DNA of 64,000 nucleotides from Streptomyces avidinii (GCF_014650695.1 NZ_BMVL01000002.1:424721-488720); one strand, 5' to 3'; positions 26,532-34,663 are shown, counted from the stretch's first letter. Translations and numbers: made by a program. Notes: generated from the letters alone by a model not told the origin.

Positions 26532-26972
26532 TCACTCCATGATCGTGACCGGAGCCCTGAAGCTGTCCTCGGTAAGCAGGTCCAAGTCGAATACTCCGTC
26601 ATTGGCCTGCTGCCAGACGCGTACGTAGTTGGTTTTCGCCGCCCAGGTGCCAAGGTCGGCAGTATCAGCGCTGTACTGCTGCCAGGTCGTTCCGTGCTCG
26701 TCCAAGTGATCCGGCCAGGCGTCGGGCCTGTACGCCCACACGGTGACGTGGGTGACGCGGCCGAGGGCTTGCCGGAACGGGTTGTTGGAGGCAGAGGACT
26801 CGACAGGGGCTTGCAGGGAGCCGAGGCGCCGCAACCCAAGGTAGGCGAGAGAGTACACGACGGCACCCTCACCCCTGTCCCATCCATCAGGGCGCACTGT
26901 AATGGCGTTCCCCTGGTAGTAGGCCGCGTCGTACAGCCTCGCTCCGATCTTCAGGCCGGGGTCGTTCGGCAT
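26532..26972 (-). CDS. Hypothetical protein, possibly beta/gamma-crystallin-like
   Basis: This 146-residue protein from ATG 26972 reads GARLYDAAYYQGNAITVRPD early on and RRLGSLQAPVESSASNNPF in the middle. The combination of LY-x(4)-YQG and a SL-x-xP strand recalls beta/gamma-crystallin Greek-key repeats, but I cannot confirm it. It lacks a signal peptide. It lies downstream of no clear partner and is divergent from the TetR gene. The stretch 26332-26531 holds no recognised gene, nor does 26973-27304. Confidence 0.55.
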   Translation of the reverse strand: MPNDPGLKIGARLYDAAYYQGNAITVRPDGWDRGEGAVVYSLAYLGLRRLGSLQAPVESSASNNPFRQALGRVTHVTVWAYRPDAWPDHLDEHGTTWQQYSADTADLGTWAAKTNYVRVWQQANDGVFDLDLLTEDSFRAPVTIME

Positions 26973-27304
26973 GTCTCGTACTCCCGCGCCTCCGGGCTTG
27001 CGGTCCCGTGTCTCTCCGTCGCCGATCCCTGGGGCGGAATCGTCGAAATGCCGAGGTACGGCCGCATGAAAGGTCGCCGCTCCTCCTCGTCGGCATGCAT
27101 GGCGAGCGACCAGACCAGCTTCCCACGTTTTGGTCACACTGCCGTGATCCGGCGACTGTCGGCTCTCGTATGTCGTATAACCGTGCGGGGCAAGTTGCTG
27201 TCCCGTCCGGCTCGTCGGACCGGTGGTGCCCCACGGGACGAGAACCCCGGGGGGCGGGGCTGTTTCCTTGCCGGATGCATGGTGGTCGGAAAGCACAGCA
27301 ATCC

Positions 27305-27333
27305 CTCGCGAGCGATAGGGTGTAACTCGCGAG
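27305..27333. promoter_or_regulatory. Inverted repeat, likely TetR autoregulatory operator
   Basis: CTCGCGAG occurs at 27305-27312 and 27326-27333. Each half is itself palindromic. The second copy abuts the ribosome site of the TetR gene that starts at 27346. Position and symmetry suggest the regulator's own binding site. Confidence 0.6.
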
Positions 27334-27345
27334 GAGGAGGCTGTC

Positions 27346-27990
27346 ATGGGTGAAGCAGCTTCGACGACTACCCCCCGTGAACGGTACCGGCAGCAGGTTC
27401 GTTCAGAGATCAAAGAACGGGCCTGGGAGCAGATTACCGCTGCCGGAACGTCCGCGCTCTCCCTCAACGGGATCGCCAGGCTTATGGGTCTGAGCGGCAC
27501 CGGGCTCTACCGATATTTCACGAGCCGCGACGAATTGCTCACGGAATTGGTTCATGACGCCTACCAGAGCCTGGTGGGGACACTCAGGAATGCGGCTGCC
27601 CAGGGTAAAGGGGATCTTGCAGGCCTCGGACAGGCCCTGCGCATATGGGCGCTCGATGACCCGCAGCGGTATTTCCTCGTCTACGGACCTCCGGTGCCGG
27701 GCTACCGCGCCCCCGCTGACGTTGCCGCATTGGCGGCGGAAATCATGGACATACTCACCGATGCCTGCGCCGATGTACCCGACGCGCCCGCCAGTACGAC
27801 CGATACCTCACTGGAGAATGGCCCTGTGCAGTCGGTAGCCGAGACGGCGTCGGCGCAGCGCCTGGCCATCTCCTTTCGGACCCGGCTGCACGGGGTGCTC
27901 TCCCTGGAACTCAGCGGTCACTTCGCCGGAATGGACTGCGACCCGGCCCTGCTGTACCAGGCCGAGCTGGACCTGCTCGCGTCCCACTGA
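27346..27990 (+). CDS. TetR/AcrR-family transcriptional regulator
   Basis: The 214-residue protein has an N-terminal TetR helix-turn-helix (SALSLNGIARLMGLSGTGLY followed by RYFTSRDELL). The C-terminal ligand domain contains a WALDDPQRYFLVYGPPVPGY segment typical of the WHG-type TetR C-terminal domain. GAGGAGG precedes ATG 27346. It is convergent with the gas vesicle operon and divergent from the gene at 26532. Its most likely targets are its own gene and that divergent neighbour; a role in gas vesicle control is only possible. Confidence 0.88.
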   Translation: MGEAASTTTPRERYRQQVRSEIKERAWEQITAAGTSALSLNGIARLMGLSGTGLYRYFTSRDELLTELVHDAYQSLVGTLRNAAAQGKGDLAGLGQALRIWALDDPQRYFLVYGPPVPGYRAPADVAALAAEIMDILTDACADVPDAPASTTDTSLENGPVQSVAETASAQRLAISFRTRLHGVLSLELSGHFAGMDCDPALLYQAELDLLASH

Positions 27991-28061
27991 GCGCGCGAGG
28001 TCGCCCGGAGCCCGCCCGTTCAGCTCGGTTGGTCGGTCGGTTGGTTGGGGGCATCAAGGCA

Positions 28062-28466
28062 TCAGCCGCGGGGCGGAAGGAGGGGGCCGAGGGGGCCGAG
28101 GTCGATGTTGAGGTCCTCCAGGGCGTAGCCGTGTTCCTCGCAGAGGTCGGCGAGGCTGTCATGGAGGGCGAGGAGGGTGGCACCGAGTTCTTCCTCCTGT
28201 TCGTCGGTGAGATCGCCGGCATCGACGCGGCGCAGGGCTTGGCGTTCGATGAGCTGGCGCAGGAGCTCGATGATGGTGAGGACGAGCTTCAGAAGGTCTT
28301 CCCCGACGGCGTCCGGGTCGGTTGTCAGGCGGTGGGCAGGGCGGGCGGGTTTGTCATGAGGGGCGGGGGGCGCCTGGATGAGCCGGAAGGCCTGGGAGAG
28401 GCTGTCGCCCAGGTCTTGGACTCGGCCGGGCCGGGGGTGTGGGGGCGGGAGGTGTTCACGGCTCAT
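28062..28466 (-). CDS. gvpK: Gas vesicle protein K
   Basis: The 134-residue protein contains the GvpK core: LTTDPDAVGEDLLKLVLTII, ELLRQLIERQALRRVDAGDL and EDLNIDLGPLGPLLP. GvpK is an accessory factor for gas vesicle assembly. ATG 28466 overlaps the gvpS reading frame by 11 bases, so translation is coupled. It is the last gene of the operon. Confidence 0.9.
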   Translation of the reverse strand: MSREHLPPPHPRPGRVQDLGDSLSQAFRLIQAPPAPHDKPARPAHRLTTDPDAVGEDLLKLVLTIIELLRQLIERQALRRVDAGDLTDEQEEELGATLLALHDSLADLCEEHGYALEDLNIDLGPLGPLLPPRG

Positions 28467-28677
28467 CGCGTCCGCCCTCCTGCTCCCGGGCGGGGCCGAT
28501 CTCGGAGCTGACGGAGACGATGAGGGCACGCAGGGAGATGCGGACGAGGTCGATGTCGGCGATGGACAGGACGATGTCGCCGGTGAGGACGACTCCGCCG
28601 CTCAGGAGCCGGTCGAGGAGGTCGACGAGGGCGACCTGGCGGCCGGGCAAGGGCTCGCCGTGTTGGCTGACAGTCAT
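28456..28677 (-). CDS. gvpS: Gas vesicle protein S (GvpA-like, minor)
   Basis: This 73-residue protein has a shortened GvpA-type core: VALVDLLDRLLSGGVVLTGD then IVLSIADIDLVRISLRALIV. It belongs with the GvpA/J/M family and is a likely minor shell or nucleation component. ATG 28677 overlaps the gvpL stop (ATGA). Confidence 0.85.
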   Translation of the reverse strand: MTVSQHGEPLPGRQVALVDLLDRLLSGGVVLTGDIVLSIADIDLVRISLRALIVSVSSEIGPAREQEGGRDEP

Positions 28678-29513
28678 GGTGGCGGCTCGGGGGCGTCGGT
28701 CGGGCCGGCCGCCGGCATGGCGAAGGAGTAGGGAGCCCAGGGGCCGGTGACCTCGATGCGCAGGTCGGGGTAGTGCTGGGCGGCGTCGGCGATGGCGGCC
28801 TGGAACGGCCTCGCCTGGTCGTCGGGGATGAGATAGGCGTCGTTGACGACGTTCTCCTCGGGGCCGGTGAGTTCGCCGCGCTGGGGTGCGTGGCGCACAC
28901 GCTGGGTGGCATGGCGCGAGGCGATCGTCTCGAGGGTCTCGGCAGCCTGTTCTGCCTGCTGGTAGACGGCGTCGCGGGAGTGGCGCTGGGCCCTGCGTGC
29001 CTGCAGATAGGCCTTGCCCGGGCTGGCGGCCGGGGCGGGGGCCGCTGCAGGGGGCTGCGTGGCCTCGGGCGTGAGGTAAATCTTCACCCCGTACTCGGTG
29101 TGGGCGCGCAGCTGGTCGAGTCGCTGACTGAAGACGTCCTGTTGGGCGGCGAGCGCTTGCCGGGCCCGGTGGTCGTCCTGGTAGACGGTGGCCATGCGCA
29201 GGGGCAGGACGGGGGCCCGGGCGGCGACGGCCTGGACGACATCGTGATGGGTGCGTGCGACGTGCTCGAGCCAGTCCAGGTCCTCGAAGTGGTTCTTGAG
29301 GGCGGTCTCGTTGAAGTCCTGTTCGGGCACGTCGCTGGCCACGAAGGCGAGCGACGCGAGCGAGGTACTGGGGGCGGGCTCGGTCTCGGCGGTGAGAGGA
29401 AGAAGCCTCAGCGGCGTCTGGCCGATGCCGTGCAGGCCGGCGAGGGCCTCGCCCAGCGGGCCGGTCCGGTGGGTGACTGCGTAGACGTAGGTAAGGCTGC
29501 CGGGGGTGTTCAC
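28674..29513 (-). CDS. gvpL: Gas vesicle protein L (GvpF/L family)
   Basis: The 279-residue protein has the GvpF/L layout. It begins TYVYAVTHRTGPLGEAL, contains the conserved central VLPLRMATVYQDD block, and ends with IEVTGPWAPYSFA, the family's GPWPPYSF-type signature. A proline/alanine-rich insert (PPAAAPAPAASPG) splits the middle. GvpF/L proteins coat or nucleate the growing shell. The GTG start at 29513 overlaps the gvpJ stop by four bases. Confidence 0.88.
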   Translation of the reverse strand: MNTPGSLTYVYAVTHRTGPLGEALAGLHGIGQTPLRLLPLTAETEPAPSTSLASLAFVASDVPEQDFNETALKNHFEDLDWLEHVARTHHDVVQAVAARAPVLPLRMATVYQDDHRARQALAAQQDVFSQRLDQLRAHTEYGVKIYLTPEATQPPAAAPAPAASPGKAYLQARRAQRHSRDAVYQQAEQAAETLETIASRHATQRVRHAPQRGELTGPEENVVNDAYLIPDDQARPFQAAIADAAQHYPDLRIEVTGPWAPYSFAMPAAGPTDAPEPPP

Positions 29514-29929
29514 GGAGGGCTCTTCCGTCGTCGGCCGGCCGGTCGGCCACCCTGTTCCTCACCCGGGACCTCTTCTTCGTCGTACGCGCCGGGTTCGAGT
29601 CGGCCGCGAAGGGCGTCGAGTTCGGCGCGCAGTCGGCGGTTCTCCTGTTCCAGGGGGCTGCCCGTGTGCCGGGACGACAGGGAGGGGTCGTGCTCCCACC
29701 AGTCGATGCCCATTTCCTTGGCCTTGTCCACAGAGGCGATCAGGATGCGGAGTTTGATGGTCAACAGCTCGATGTCGAGGAGGTTGATGCGGATGTCGCC
29801 GGCGATGACGATCCCCTTGTCCAGGACACGCTCGAGGATGTCGGCGAGGCTGGAGGTGGAGGACTGCCCGTATGGCATCGGCGCGCGGGAGGCGAAGCTT
29901 CCGGGTCGGCCGGGCAGGGGTTCGGTCAC
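29510..29929 (-). CDS. gvpJ: Gas vesicle protein J (GvpA-like)
   Basis: The 139-residue protein has a GvpA-type core (SSLADILERVLDKGIVIAGD; IRINLLDIELLTIKLRILIA) followed by a coiled-coil-like segment (EQENRRLRAELDALRGRLE) and an acidic-then-basic tail. By gene order it corresponds to Streptomyces GvpJ. A GTG start at 29929 is used, with GAGGGG upstream. Confidence 0.85.
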   Translation of the reverse strand: MTEPLPGRPGSFASRAPMPYGQSSTSSLADILERVLDKGIVIAGDIRINLLDIELLTIKLRILIASVDKAKEMGIDWWEHDPSLSSRHTGSPLEQENRRLRAELDALRGRLEPGAYDEEEVPGEEQGGRPAGRRRKSPP

Positions 29930-29950
29930 GGTGGCCCCTCATTCTTCGAC

Positions 29951-30199
29951 TCAGGGAAGCTGCTGCCGGAACGCTGCGATCTCTTCCAGCCGGGCGATCA
30001 GCTCGTCCTCCTGGCGGTCGAAGGTCTCCTGATCGATCTCTCCGCGCAGCAGCTGCTGCTCCAGCTCCGCCAGCCCGCGCCAGATCGGAGCGGGGTCGTA
30101 GTACTCCTCTTCCGCCTGGTCGACCACGCGCTGGGCGACCCAGGTGACAGCGCGTACCGGTGCGACGGGGAGCGTCAGCAGGTAGGTCAGGAGTCCCAT
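29951..30199 (-). CDS. gvpG: Gas vesicle protein G
   Basis: The 82-residue protein matches GvpG: LLTLPVAPVRAVTWVAQRVV then LEQQLLRGEIDQETFDRQED, a helical region. It is a small accessory assembly protein. GGGGAACG precedes ATG 30199. It lies between gvpF and gvpJ as in other Streptomyces clusters. Confidence 0.9.
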   Translation of the reverse strand: MGLLTYLLTLPVAPVRAVTWVAQRVVDQAEEEYYDPAPIWRGLAELEQQLLRGEIDQETFDRQEDELIARLEEIAAFRQQLP

Positions 30200-30227
30200 A
30201 GCGTTCCCCTTCCGTGGGTGGGATTGG

Positions 30228-30947
30228 TTACTGGACGAAGCTGTAGGGGGGCAGCGGTCCGGAAAAGCGCAGGTCGACGTCGTTGCCGATCTCCCGTGCC
30301 AGGTCTACTTCCGCGGTACGCAGGGCCTCCTTGTGCTCGTCGTGCACGAGGAGGGAGAGGTTCAGGAAGTCGGTCCTCGATGGCGGGTGGGCCAGGTATT
30401 CGCGGGAAAAGGGGACGAGCGCCTCGGTCAGGCCGGCCGCCAGGGCCTCCTGGCGTACCTGCACCTCGCGGGCCACCATTTCGCCCAGGACGAGCGGCAG
30501 GCTCGGGTCCCGGTCTCCGCCGCGGATCCGTTCGTTGAGGTCGCTCGCCTCGGGCAGATCCTGAAGGATCTGCTGCAGCAGTGGTGCCTCATCAGCCTGC
30601 GAGGCCCTGACGTGGTACTCGGCGCACCCGTCCAGACGCCCCAGCGCACCGAGGTAGTTCTCCGCGTTGGACTCGAGGGCCTGGCGGACCGCATCGTCGT
30701 CGGTGGCAATGTAGCCGAACTGCAACGGCAGGATCACCCCGTCGGCCATCAGCAGCTCCTGCACCTGTTGGTGGACGTTCAGGTCGCGGCGTTTGGGCCG
30801 GATCTCCTCGGCGATGTCGCTGACCACCGCGCACAGGGGGCCGGCCGTGACCGTGCGCAGCGGGGAGGGATCGGAGCCTACGCCGCTCACGCCATCCAGG
30901 CGGTGGGGGTGGTCCTTCGCGGCGATCGAGTACACGTAGAGCGGCAT
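30228..30947 (-). CDS. gvpF: Gas vesicle protein F (GvpF/L family)
   Basis: The 239-residue protein starts MPLYVYSIAAKDHPHRLDGV and ends RFSGPLPPYSFVQ, the family's conserved GPxPPYSF end. The central VILPLQFGYIATDDDAV block is also conserved. GvpF binds GvpA and is thought to help recruit it to the growing vesicle. GAAGGAG precedes ATG 30947, three bases after the gvpA stop. Confidence 0.9.
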   Translation of the reverse strand: MPLYVYSIAAKDHPHRLDGVSGVGSDPSPLRTVTAGPLCAVVSDIAEEIRPKRRDLNVHQQVQELLMADGVILPLQFGYIATDDDAVRQALESNAENYLGALGRLDGCAEYHVRASQADEAPLLQQILQDLPEASDLNERIRGGDRDPSLPLVLGEMVAREVQVRQEALAAGLTEALVPFSREYLAHPPSRTDFLNLSLLVHDEHKEALRTAEVDLAREIGNDVDLRFSGPLPPYSFVQ

Positions 30948-30950
30948 CGG

Positions 30951-31415
30951 TTACTCCTTCTCCCGCCGTACGGGGCGCCGGGCGGCAGGGCGACGTCTCC
31001 TGGGTACCTCTTCCTCCGCCTCTTCCTCTTCTTCCGGCTCCCTGGACTTGGAGGACTTACCGGTCAGGGAATCGGTGACGGCATCGACGGCTCCGCTGAT
31101 GGCTCCCTTGGTCTTCCCGCGGGCCCCTCCTTCCATCATGTTCCCCATGACGTCGGGAAGCTGGGCGGGGGCCTTGCGGCCTGCTTCGAGGTCGAGGCGG
31201 TTGCAGGCCTCGGCAAAGCGGAGGTAGGTGTCGACGCTGGCCACGACGATCCGCGCGTCGATCTTGATGAGTTCGATGCCCACGAGGGAGACGCGGACGA
31301 AGACGTCGATGACCAGCCCGCGGTCGAGGATGAGTTCCAGGACGTCGTAGAGGCTGCTCGTGCCGCCTCCTTGCCCTCGGGCGACGGGGCCACCGCCCTG
31401 CGGCACCATGGTCAT
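30951..31415 (-). CDS. gvpA: Gas vesicle major structural protein A, with charged tail
   Basis: Residues about 20-75 form the shell-building core: [40 protein letters not shown] and [11 protein letters not shown]. The remaining half, to residue 154, is an extension ending in a Glu block followed by an Arg/Lys block. Shell proteins of cyanobacteria and haloarchaea lack such a tail; Streptomyces versions are known to be longer. AAGGAGG precedes ATG 31415. It follows gvpO by 29 bases. Confidence 0.92.
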   Translation of the reverse strand: MTMVPQGGGPVARGQGGGTSSLYDVLELILDRGLVIDVFVRVSLVGIELIKIDARIVVASVDTYLRFAEACNRLDLEAGRKAPAQLPDVMGNMMEGGARGKTKGAISGAVDAVTDSLTGKSSKSREPEEEEEAEEEVPRRRRPAARRPVRREKE

Positions 31416-31444
31416 GGCGCCTCCTTCCGCCGGTCGGCCTGTGC

Positions 31445-31819
31445 TCAGGTCGGCCGGTCGATCATGCCGCGGGTGTAGCGGCGGGTGCGTTCGTAGGAGA
31501 TCAACTCGCCGTCCTCGTCCAGCGCGACCCGATAGCTGGCCATCACGCTGGTGGTGTCCGGGATGCGTTCCAGCTCCACCACTTCTACGTGCGCCTCCCA
31601 GCCGTCCTCGGTCGGCTTGAGCGAGGAGACCGAGTCCGGAAGCCGGCCCAGCAGTTCAGCGAGCTGCTGCGCCGCGGCACGCATCGCCGCCGCTGCGCCC
31701 GTCTTTCCGGAACGGCGCCGGGGCGCTGTGCGCCTGGGCCTTTCCCTGTCCTGCCCTTCGCCGTCGCCGGCGGCGTGCGAAGAGGCCCGCCGGGGGCGTG
31801 CAGGTTCCGCTGCGGCCAT
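31445..31819 (-). CDS. gvpO: Gas vesicle protein O
   Basis: The 124-residue protein has a variable Ala/Arg-rich N-terminus and the GvpO domain: [40 protein letters not shown] and the end [11 protein letters not shown]. It is the first gene of the operon. GGAGGGCC precedes ATG 31819. Its exact role in assembly is not settled. Confidence 0.92.
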   Translation of the reverse strand: MAAAEPARPRRASSHAAGDGEGQDRERPRRTAPRRRSGKTGAAAAMRAAAQQLAELLGRLPDSVSSLKPTEDGWEAHVEVVELERIPDTTSVMASYRVALDEDGELISYERTRRYTRGMIDRPT

Positions 31820-32020
31820 ATGGCCCTCCCTTGGGGAGACGGCCTCACAGAAACTAGAATGTCACCAAATCAAGATATAAGCCCCATATCGGGGCAGAAG
31901 CCTTTTCAGGGACGGCCTCCGGCCGGACCCCCTTCTCGTCGGCGGGCAGCGCGTACGTGAGGCGATGCACTGCCCCGGGCGACACCACCCAGACCGAAAG
32001 CGCCCTGGCAGGGGATGATC
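31820..32020. promoter_or_regulatory. Divergent promoter region between gvpO and the gvpY-like gene
   Basis: This 200-base region must drive the gvp operon leftwards and the gvpY/Z-like pair rightwards. It contains an AT-rich patch near 31855-31890, exceptional for this genome, and an inverted repeat GCCCC-N5-GGGGC at 31881-31895. A TATCTT on the minus strand near 31870 could be a -10. No sigma-B-like box is visible. Confidence 0.5.
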
Positions 32021-33085
32021 ATGGAGGACACCACCAAGATCGCGCTCGCAGCCGCTATGGCTGGCGGATACATACTCGGCCGCACGAAGAAGGGCCGCCT
32101 GGCCTTCACCGTGGCGACCTATCTCGCCGGTCGTCGCTTCGGGCTCGAACCCGGACAGCTGCTCAAGGAAGGCGCCTCCAGGCTCAAGGAGATGCCACAG
32201 TTCGAAGAACTTGCCGAGCAGCTGCGCGGAGAAGCCCTCGACGCCGGCAAGCAAGCGCTGGCTGTCGCGGCCAATCGGAAGCTTGCCGACCTCGCCGGCG
32301 TACTGCACGAGCGCACCCTCGAGCTCACCCGCAGCGGTCGGGACGAGGAGGAGCAGGGCGAGGACGAGGACGAGGACGAGGAAGCCGAGGAAGACGCGGG
32401 AGAGGACGAGGACGCCTACAGCGAGCCCGAGGGCGAGGTCGAAGAAGACGAAGAGGAGGAAGAGGGCGACGAGGAGGAAGAGGGCGAGCAGGGACCGGAG
32501 GCGGAGGGCGAAGAGGAAGAGGAACCCGAAGAGGAAGAGGAACCCGGGGAACAGGAAGAACCCGAGGAGGAAGAGTCGGAGGAAGAGGAGGAGGAGTCTC
32601 CCCCGTCGCCGCGCCGGACTCGTACCTCGGCTCGCGCACACAGCGGCAAGACCGCGGCCCCCGCCCGGAGGACCGCGCGGCGCCCCACCCCGGCGAAGAA
32701 GTCAGCACCTGCGAAGAAGTCAGCACCCGCAAAGAAGGCCGCCCCCGCAAAGAGGACGCCCGCGAAGAAGGCAGCGCCCTCCAGGGAGGCCGCACCCGCG
32801 AAGAAGGCCGCGGCGAAGAAGTCCTCCCCCGCCAGGAAGACGACAGCGAAGAAGACCACTGGCGCCCGGCCGGCAAAGAAGGCAGCGCCCGCCAAGAAGA
32901 GCGCCCCGCGCAGGGCGGCTACCAAGAAGACCAGCGCCCCGCCGCGCAAGAGGAGCGCAGCTCAAAGCCCGGCACACAAGAGCGCTGCCACCAAAGCCAC
33001 CGCCAAGAAGACCACAGGCCGCAGCCAGGCACGCAAGACGGCCGCCAAGAAGACGGCGGCGCGCAAGCCGTCCACGCGGAGGTAG
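32021..33085 (+). CDS. GvpY-like protein with acidic block and histone-H1-like tail
   Basis: The 354-residue protein has three parts. Residues 1-105 are a folded helical domain (IALAAAMAGGYILGRTKKGR; FEELAEQLRGEALDAGKQAL). Residues about 108-195 are almost only Glu and Asp. The rest is a run of Lys-Lys-Ala-Pro repeats like histone H1 or HupS tails. Streptomyces gas vesicle clusters carry two extra genes called gvpY and gvpZ; position and partner suggest this is the gvpY equivalent. The tails suggest binding to nucleic acid or to charged surfaces. ATG 32021 follows GGCAGGGG. The next gene starts three bases after its stop. Confidence 0.65.
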   Translation: MEDTTKIALAAAMAGGYILGRTKKGRLAFTVATYLAGRRFGLEPGQLLKEGASRLKEMPQFEELAEQLRGEALDAGKQALAVAANRKLADLAGVLHERTLELTRSGRDEEEQGEDEDEDEEAEEDAGEDEDAYSEPEGEVEEDEEEEEGDEEEEGEQGPEAEGEEEEEPEEEEEPGEQEEPEEEESEEEEEESPPSPRRTRTSARAHSGKTAAPARRTARRPTPAKKSAPAKKSAPAKKAAPAKRTPAKKAAPSREAAPAKKAAAKKSSPARKTTAKKTTGARPAKKAAPAKKSAPRRAATKKTSAPPRKRSAAQSPAHKSAATKATAKKTTGRSQARKTAAKKTAARKPSTRR

Positions 33086-33088
33086 GCC

Positions 33089-34159
33089 ATGGCAACCTCA
33101 GACCGCACAGGCTCGTCGGAGTCCCCCTCCGGGATGGACAAGCTGCTGAAGGAACTCACGGGATACCTCGCCGCCCAGGCCGACCAACTGGCCGACAAAG
33201 CGACCGACAAACTCTCCGACGTCACCGACCAGCTCTACGACGTCGCCGACAACAACGGCAGCCTCTCGGACGTCGCCGGCATCGGCGGCCGCCTCCTCCA
33301 GGGCGATTCCCCCCTGAAAGCATTCGCCGGCCAGAAGCTCGGCAACCTCAAGGACAAGGTCACTGAAGCCTTCGGTGGCGGCAAAGGCAAAGGCCGCAAG
33401 AGCAGTGGCGGCAAAATCGTCAACATCGTCGAGGCCCTCGACGTCGGCCTGCCGTTGCGCACGGTCTACGACCACTGGACGCAGTACGAGGACTTCAGCG
33501 GATTCACCAAAGGCGTCCGCGACGTCTCCCGCGACGACGACACCACCAGCGACTGGAAGGTCAAGGTCGGTCCCTCAACACGAAGCTTCAAGGCAACCGT
33601 GCAGGAACAGGTACCCGACGACCGCATCGTGTGGACCTCACAGGGAGCCAAGGGAACGACCCGCGGCTGCGTCACCTTCCACGAACTCGCCCCGTCGCTG
33701 ACCCGCATCGTCATCGTCGTCGAGTACTACCCCTCCGGGCTGTTCGAAAAGACCGGCAATCTGTGGCGCGCCCAGGGCCGCCGACTGCGCCTGGACCTGA
33801 AGAACTTCCTGCGCCACGCCATGCTCACCACCGACGAACCGGAAGGCTGGCGCGGCGAGATCCGGGACGGGGAGGTCGTCAAGACACACGAAGAAGCCCT
33901 CGAAGAAGAACAGGCCGAAGAGCCGGAGGAAGGCGAGTACGAGGACGACGGCTCCGAGGACGACGAGGAGGAGTACGCGGACGGCCCGGAGCAGGGCGAA
34001 GACGGAGACGCGGACGAGGACGCTCAGTACAGCGACGAGGAACTCGAAGAGGAAGAAGAGGAACCTGAGGAGGAACCTGAGGAAGAACCGGACGAGGAGG
34101 AAGAGGAGGACGACGAGCCAGCTCCGCCTCGCCGACGCCGGCACCGGCAGCCCGCGTGA
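33089..34159 (+). CDS. GvpZ-like SRPBCC (cyclase-type) protein with acidic tail
   Basis: The 356-residue protein has an N-terminal helical region (MDKLLKELTGYLAAQADQLA) and a central SRPBCC domain beginning NIVEALDVGLPLRTVYDHWT and ending near LKNFLRHAMLTT. A C-terminal block of about 75 residues is mostly Glu and Asp and ends RRRRHRQPA. SRPBCC proteins linked to gas vesicle clusters in Streptomyces are called GvpZ. It is cotranscribed with the gvpY-like gene. A very strong hairpin at 34194-34229 ends the pair. Confidence 0.75.
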   Translation: MATSDRTGSSESPSGMDKLLKELTGYLAAQADQLADKATDKLSDVTDQLYDVADNNGSLSDVAGIGGRLLQGDSPLKAFAGQKLGNLKDKVTEAFGGGKGKGRKSSGGKIVNIVEALDVGLPLRTVYDHWTQYEDFSGFTKGVRDVSRDDDTTSDWKVKVGPSTRSFKATVQEQVPDDRIVWTSQGAKGTTRGCVTFHELAPSLTRIVIVVEYYPSGLFEKTGNLWRAQGRRLRLDLKNFLRHAMLTTDEPEGWRGEIRDGEVVKTHEEALEEEQAEEPEEGEYEDDGSEDDEEEYADGPEQGEDGDADEDAQYSDEELEEEEEEPEEEPEEEPDEEEEEDDEPAPPRRRRHRQPA

Positions 34160-34193
34160 AGCCGTCCCCTTGAAGCAGCAGCGATTGACATGT

Positions 34194-34229
34194 GTGAGGG
34201 CCGGCGGGAGATCTCCCGCCGGCCCTCAC
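34194..34229. terminator. Perfect 36-base palindrome, bidirectional terminator
   Basis: The sequence from GTGAGGGCCGGCGGGAGA to its exact complement is an uninterrupted 18-bp inverted repeat with no spacer. It lies between the gvpZ-like gene and the convergent csbD gene, so it can serve both. Confidence 0.85.
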
Positions 34230-34266
34230 CCCCATATCACCTCGCGTACCGGCTCACCTCGGCGTG

Positions 34267-34440
34267 TCAGTGCTTCAGTGTGTCTTTCGCCTTCTGGGCG
34301 GCCTGCTTCGCGTCACCCAGCATCTGCTCCCTCTGCCCCTTGGCCTCCAGGCTCTCGTTCCCCACTGCCTTGCCCGTGGTTTCCTTCACCTTGCCCTTGG
34401 TCGTCTTGGCGACGTTCTTGGCCTTCTTACCTGCGCCCAT
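34267..34440 (-). CDS. CsbD-family stress protein
   Basis: The 57-residue protein is a textbook CsbD: repeated K-G-K and G-K motifs (AKTTKGKVKETTGKAVGN; SLEAKGQREQMLGDAKQAAQ). The family is a small helical general-stress protein, sigma-B-dependent in Bacillus. ATG 34440 follows GGGAGGTGAG. A sigma-B-like promoter candidate lies about 50 bases upstream at 34492-34516. A second CsbD gene is at 39953-40123. Confidence 0.9.
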   Translation of the reverse strand: MGAGKKAKNVAKTTKGKVKETTGKAVGNESLEAKGQREQMLGDAKQAAQKAKDTLKH

Positions 34441-34491
34441 TTTTCTCACCTCCCGGCCACTCGCGCTTGGCGGTACAAGCCTGCTCAGCTC

Positions 34492-34516
34492 CTACCCGCC
34501 GCGCGAACAGATAGGC
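34492..34516 (-). promoter_or_regulatory. Sigma-B-like promoter candidate before csbD
   Basis: On the minus strand GCCT (34516-34513), 15 bases, GGGTAG (34497-34492). The spacing and -10 are the same as at 7593-7617 and 39106-39130. Confidence 0.45.
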
Positions 34517-34663
34517 ATTTCGTGGAATCCAGGACAAAAGGGGACGATGCAGCGGCTGCACGGCCCCCGGCCCACTTAGCCAGTGCCCGCCGATTTCTCT
34601 GATGTCCGGCGAGAGACCAACGCTCTCCGCTGTCAGGTCGCGCTCCCGACCGCAGCCAGGGTC

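Noticed and set aside
26376..27353. 325-codon plus-strand open frame
   Set aside because: It is antisense to the hypothetical gene at 26532-26972 and otherwise lacks motifs. Only a short Ala-rich segment near its start looked protein-like.
31957..33366. Long Arg/Gly-rich plus-strand frame overlapping the gvpY-like gene
   Set aside because: It is a frame-shifted reading of repetitive Glu and Lys codons. The chosen frame has a proper start, a folded N-terminal domain and tight coupling to the next gene.
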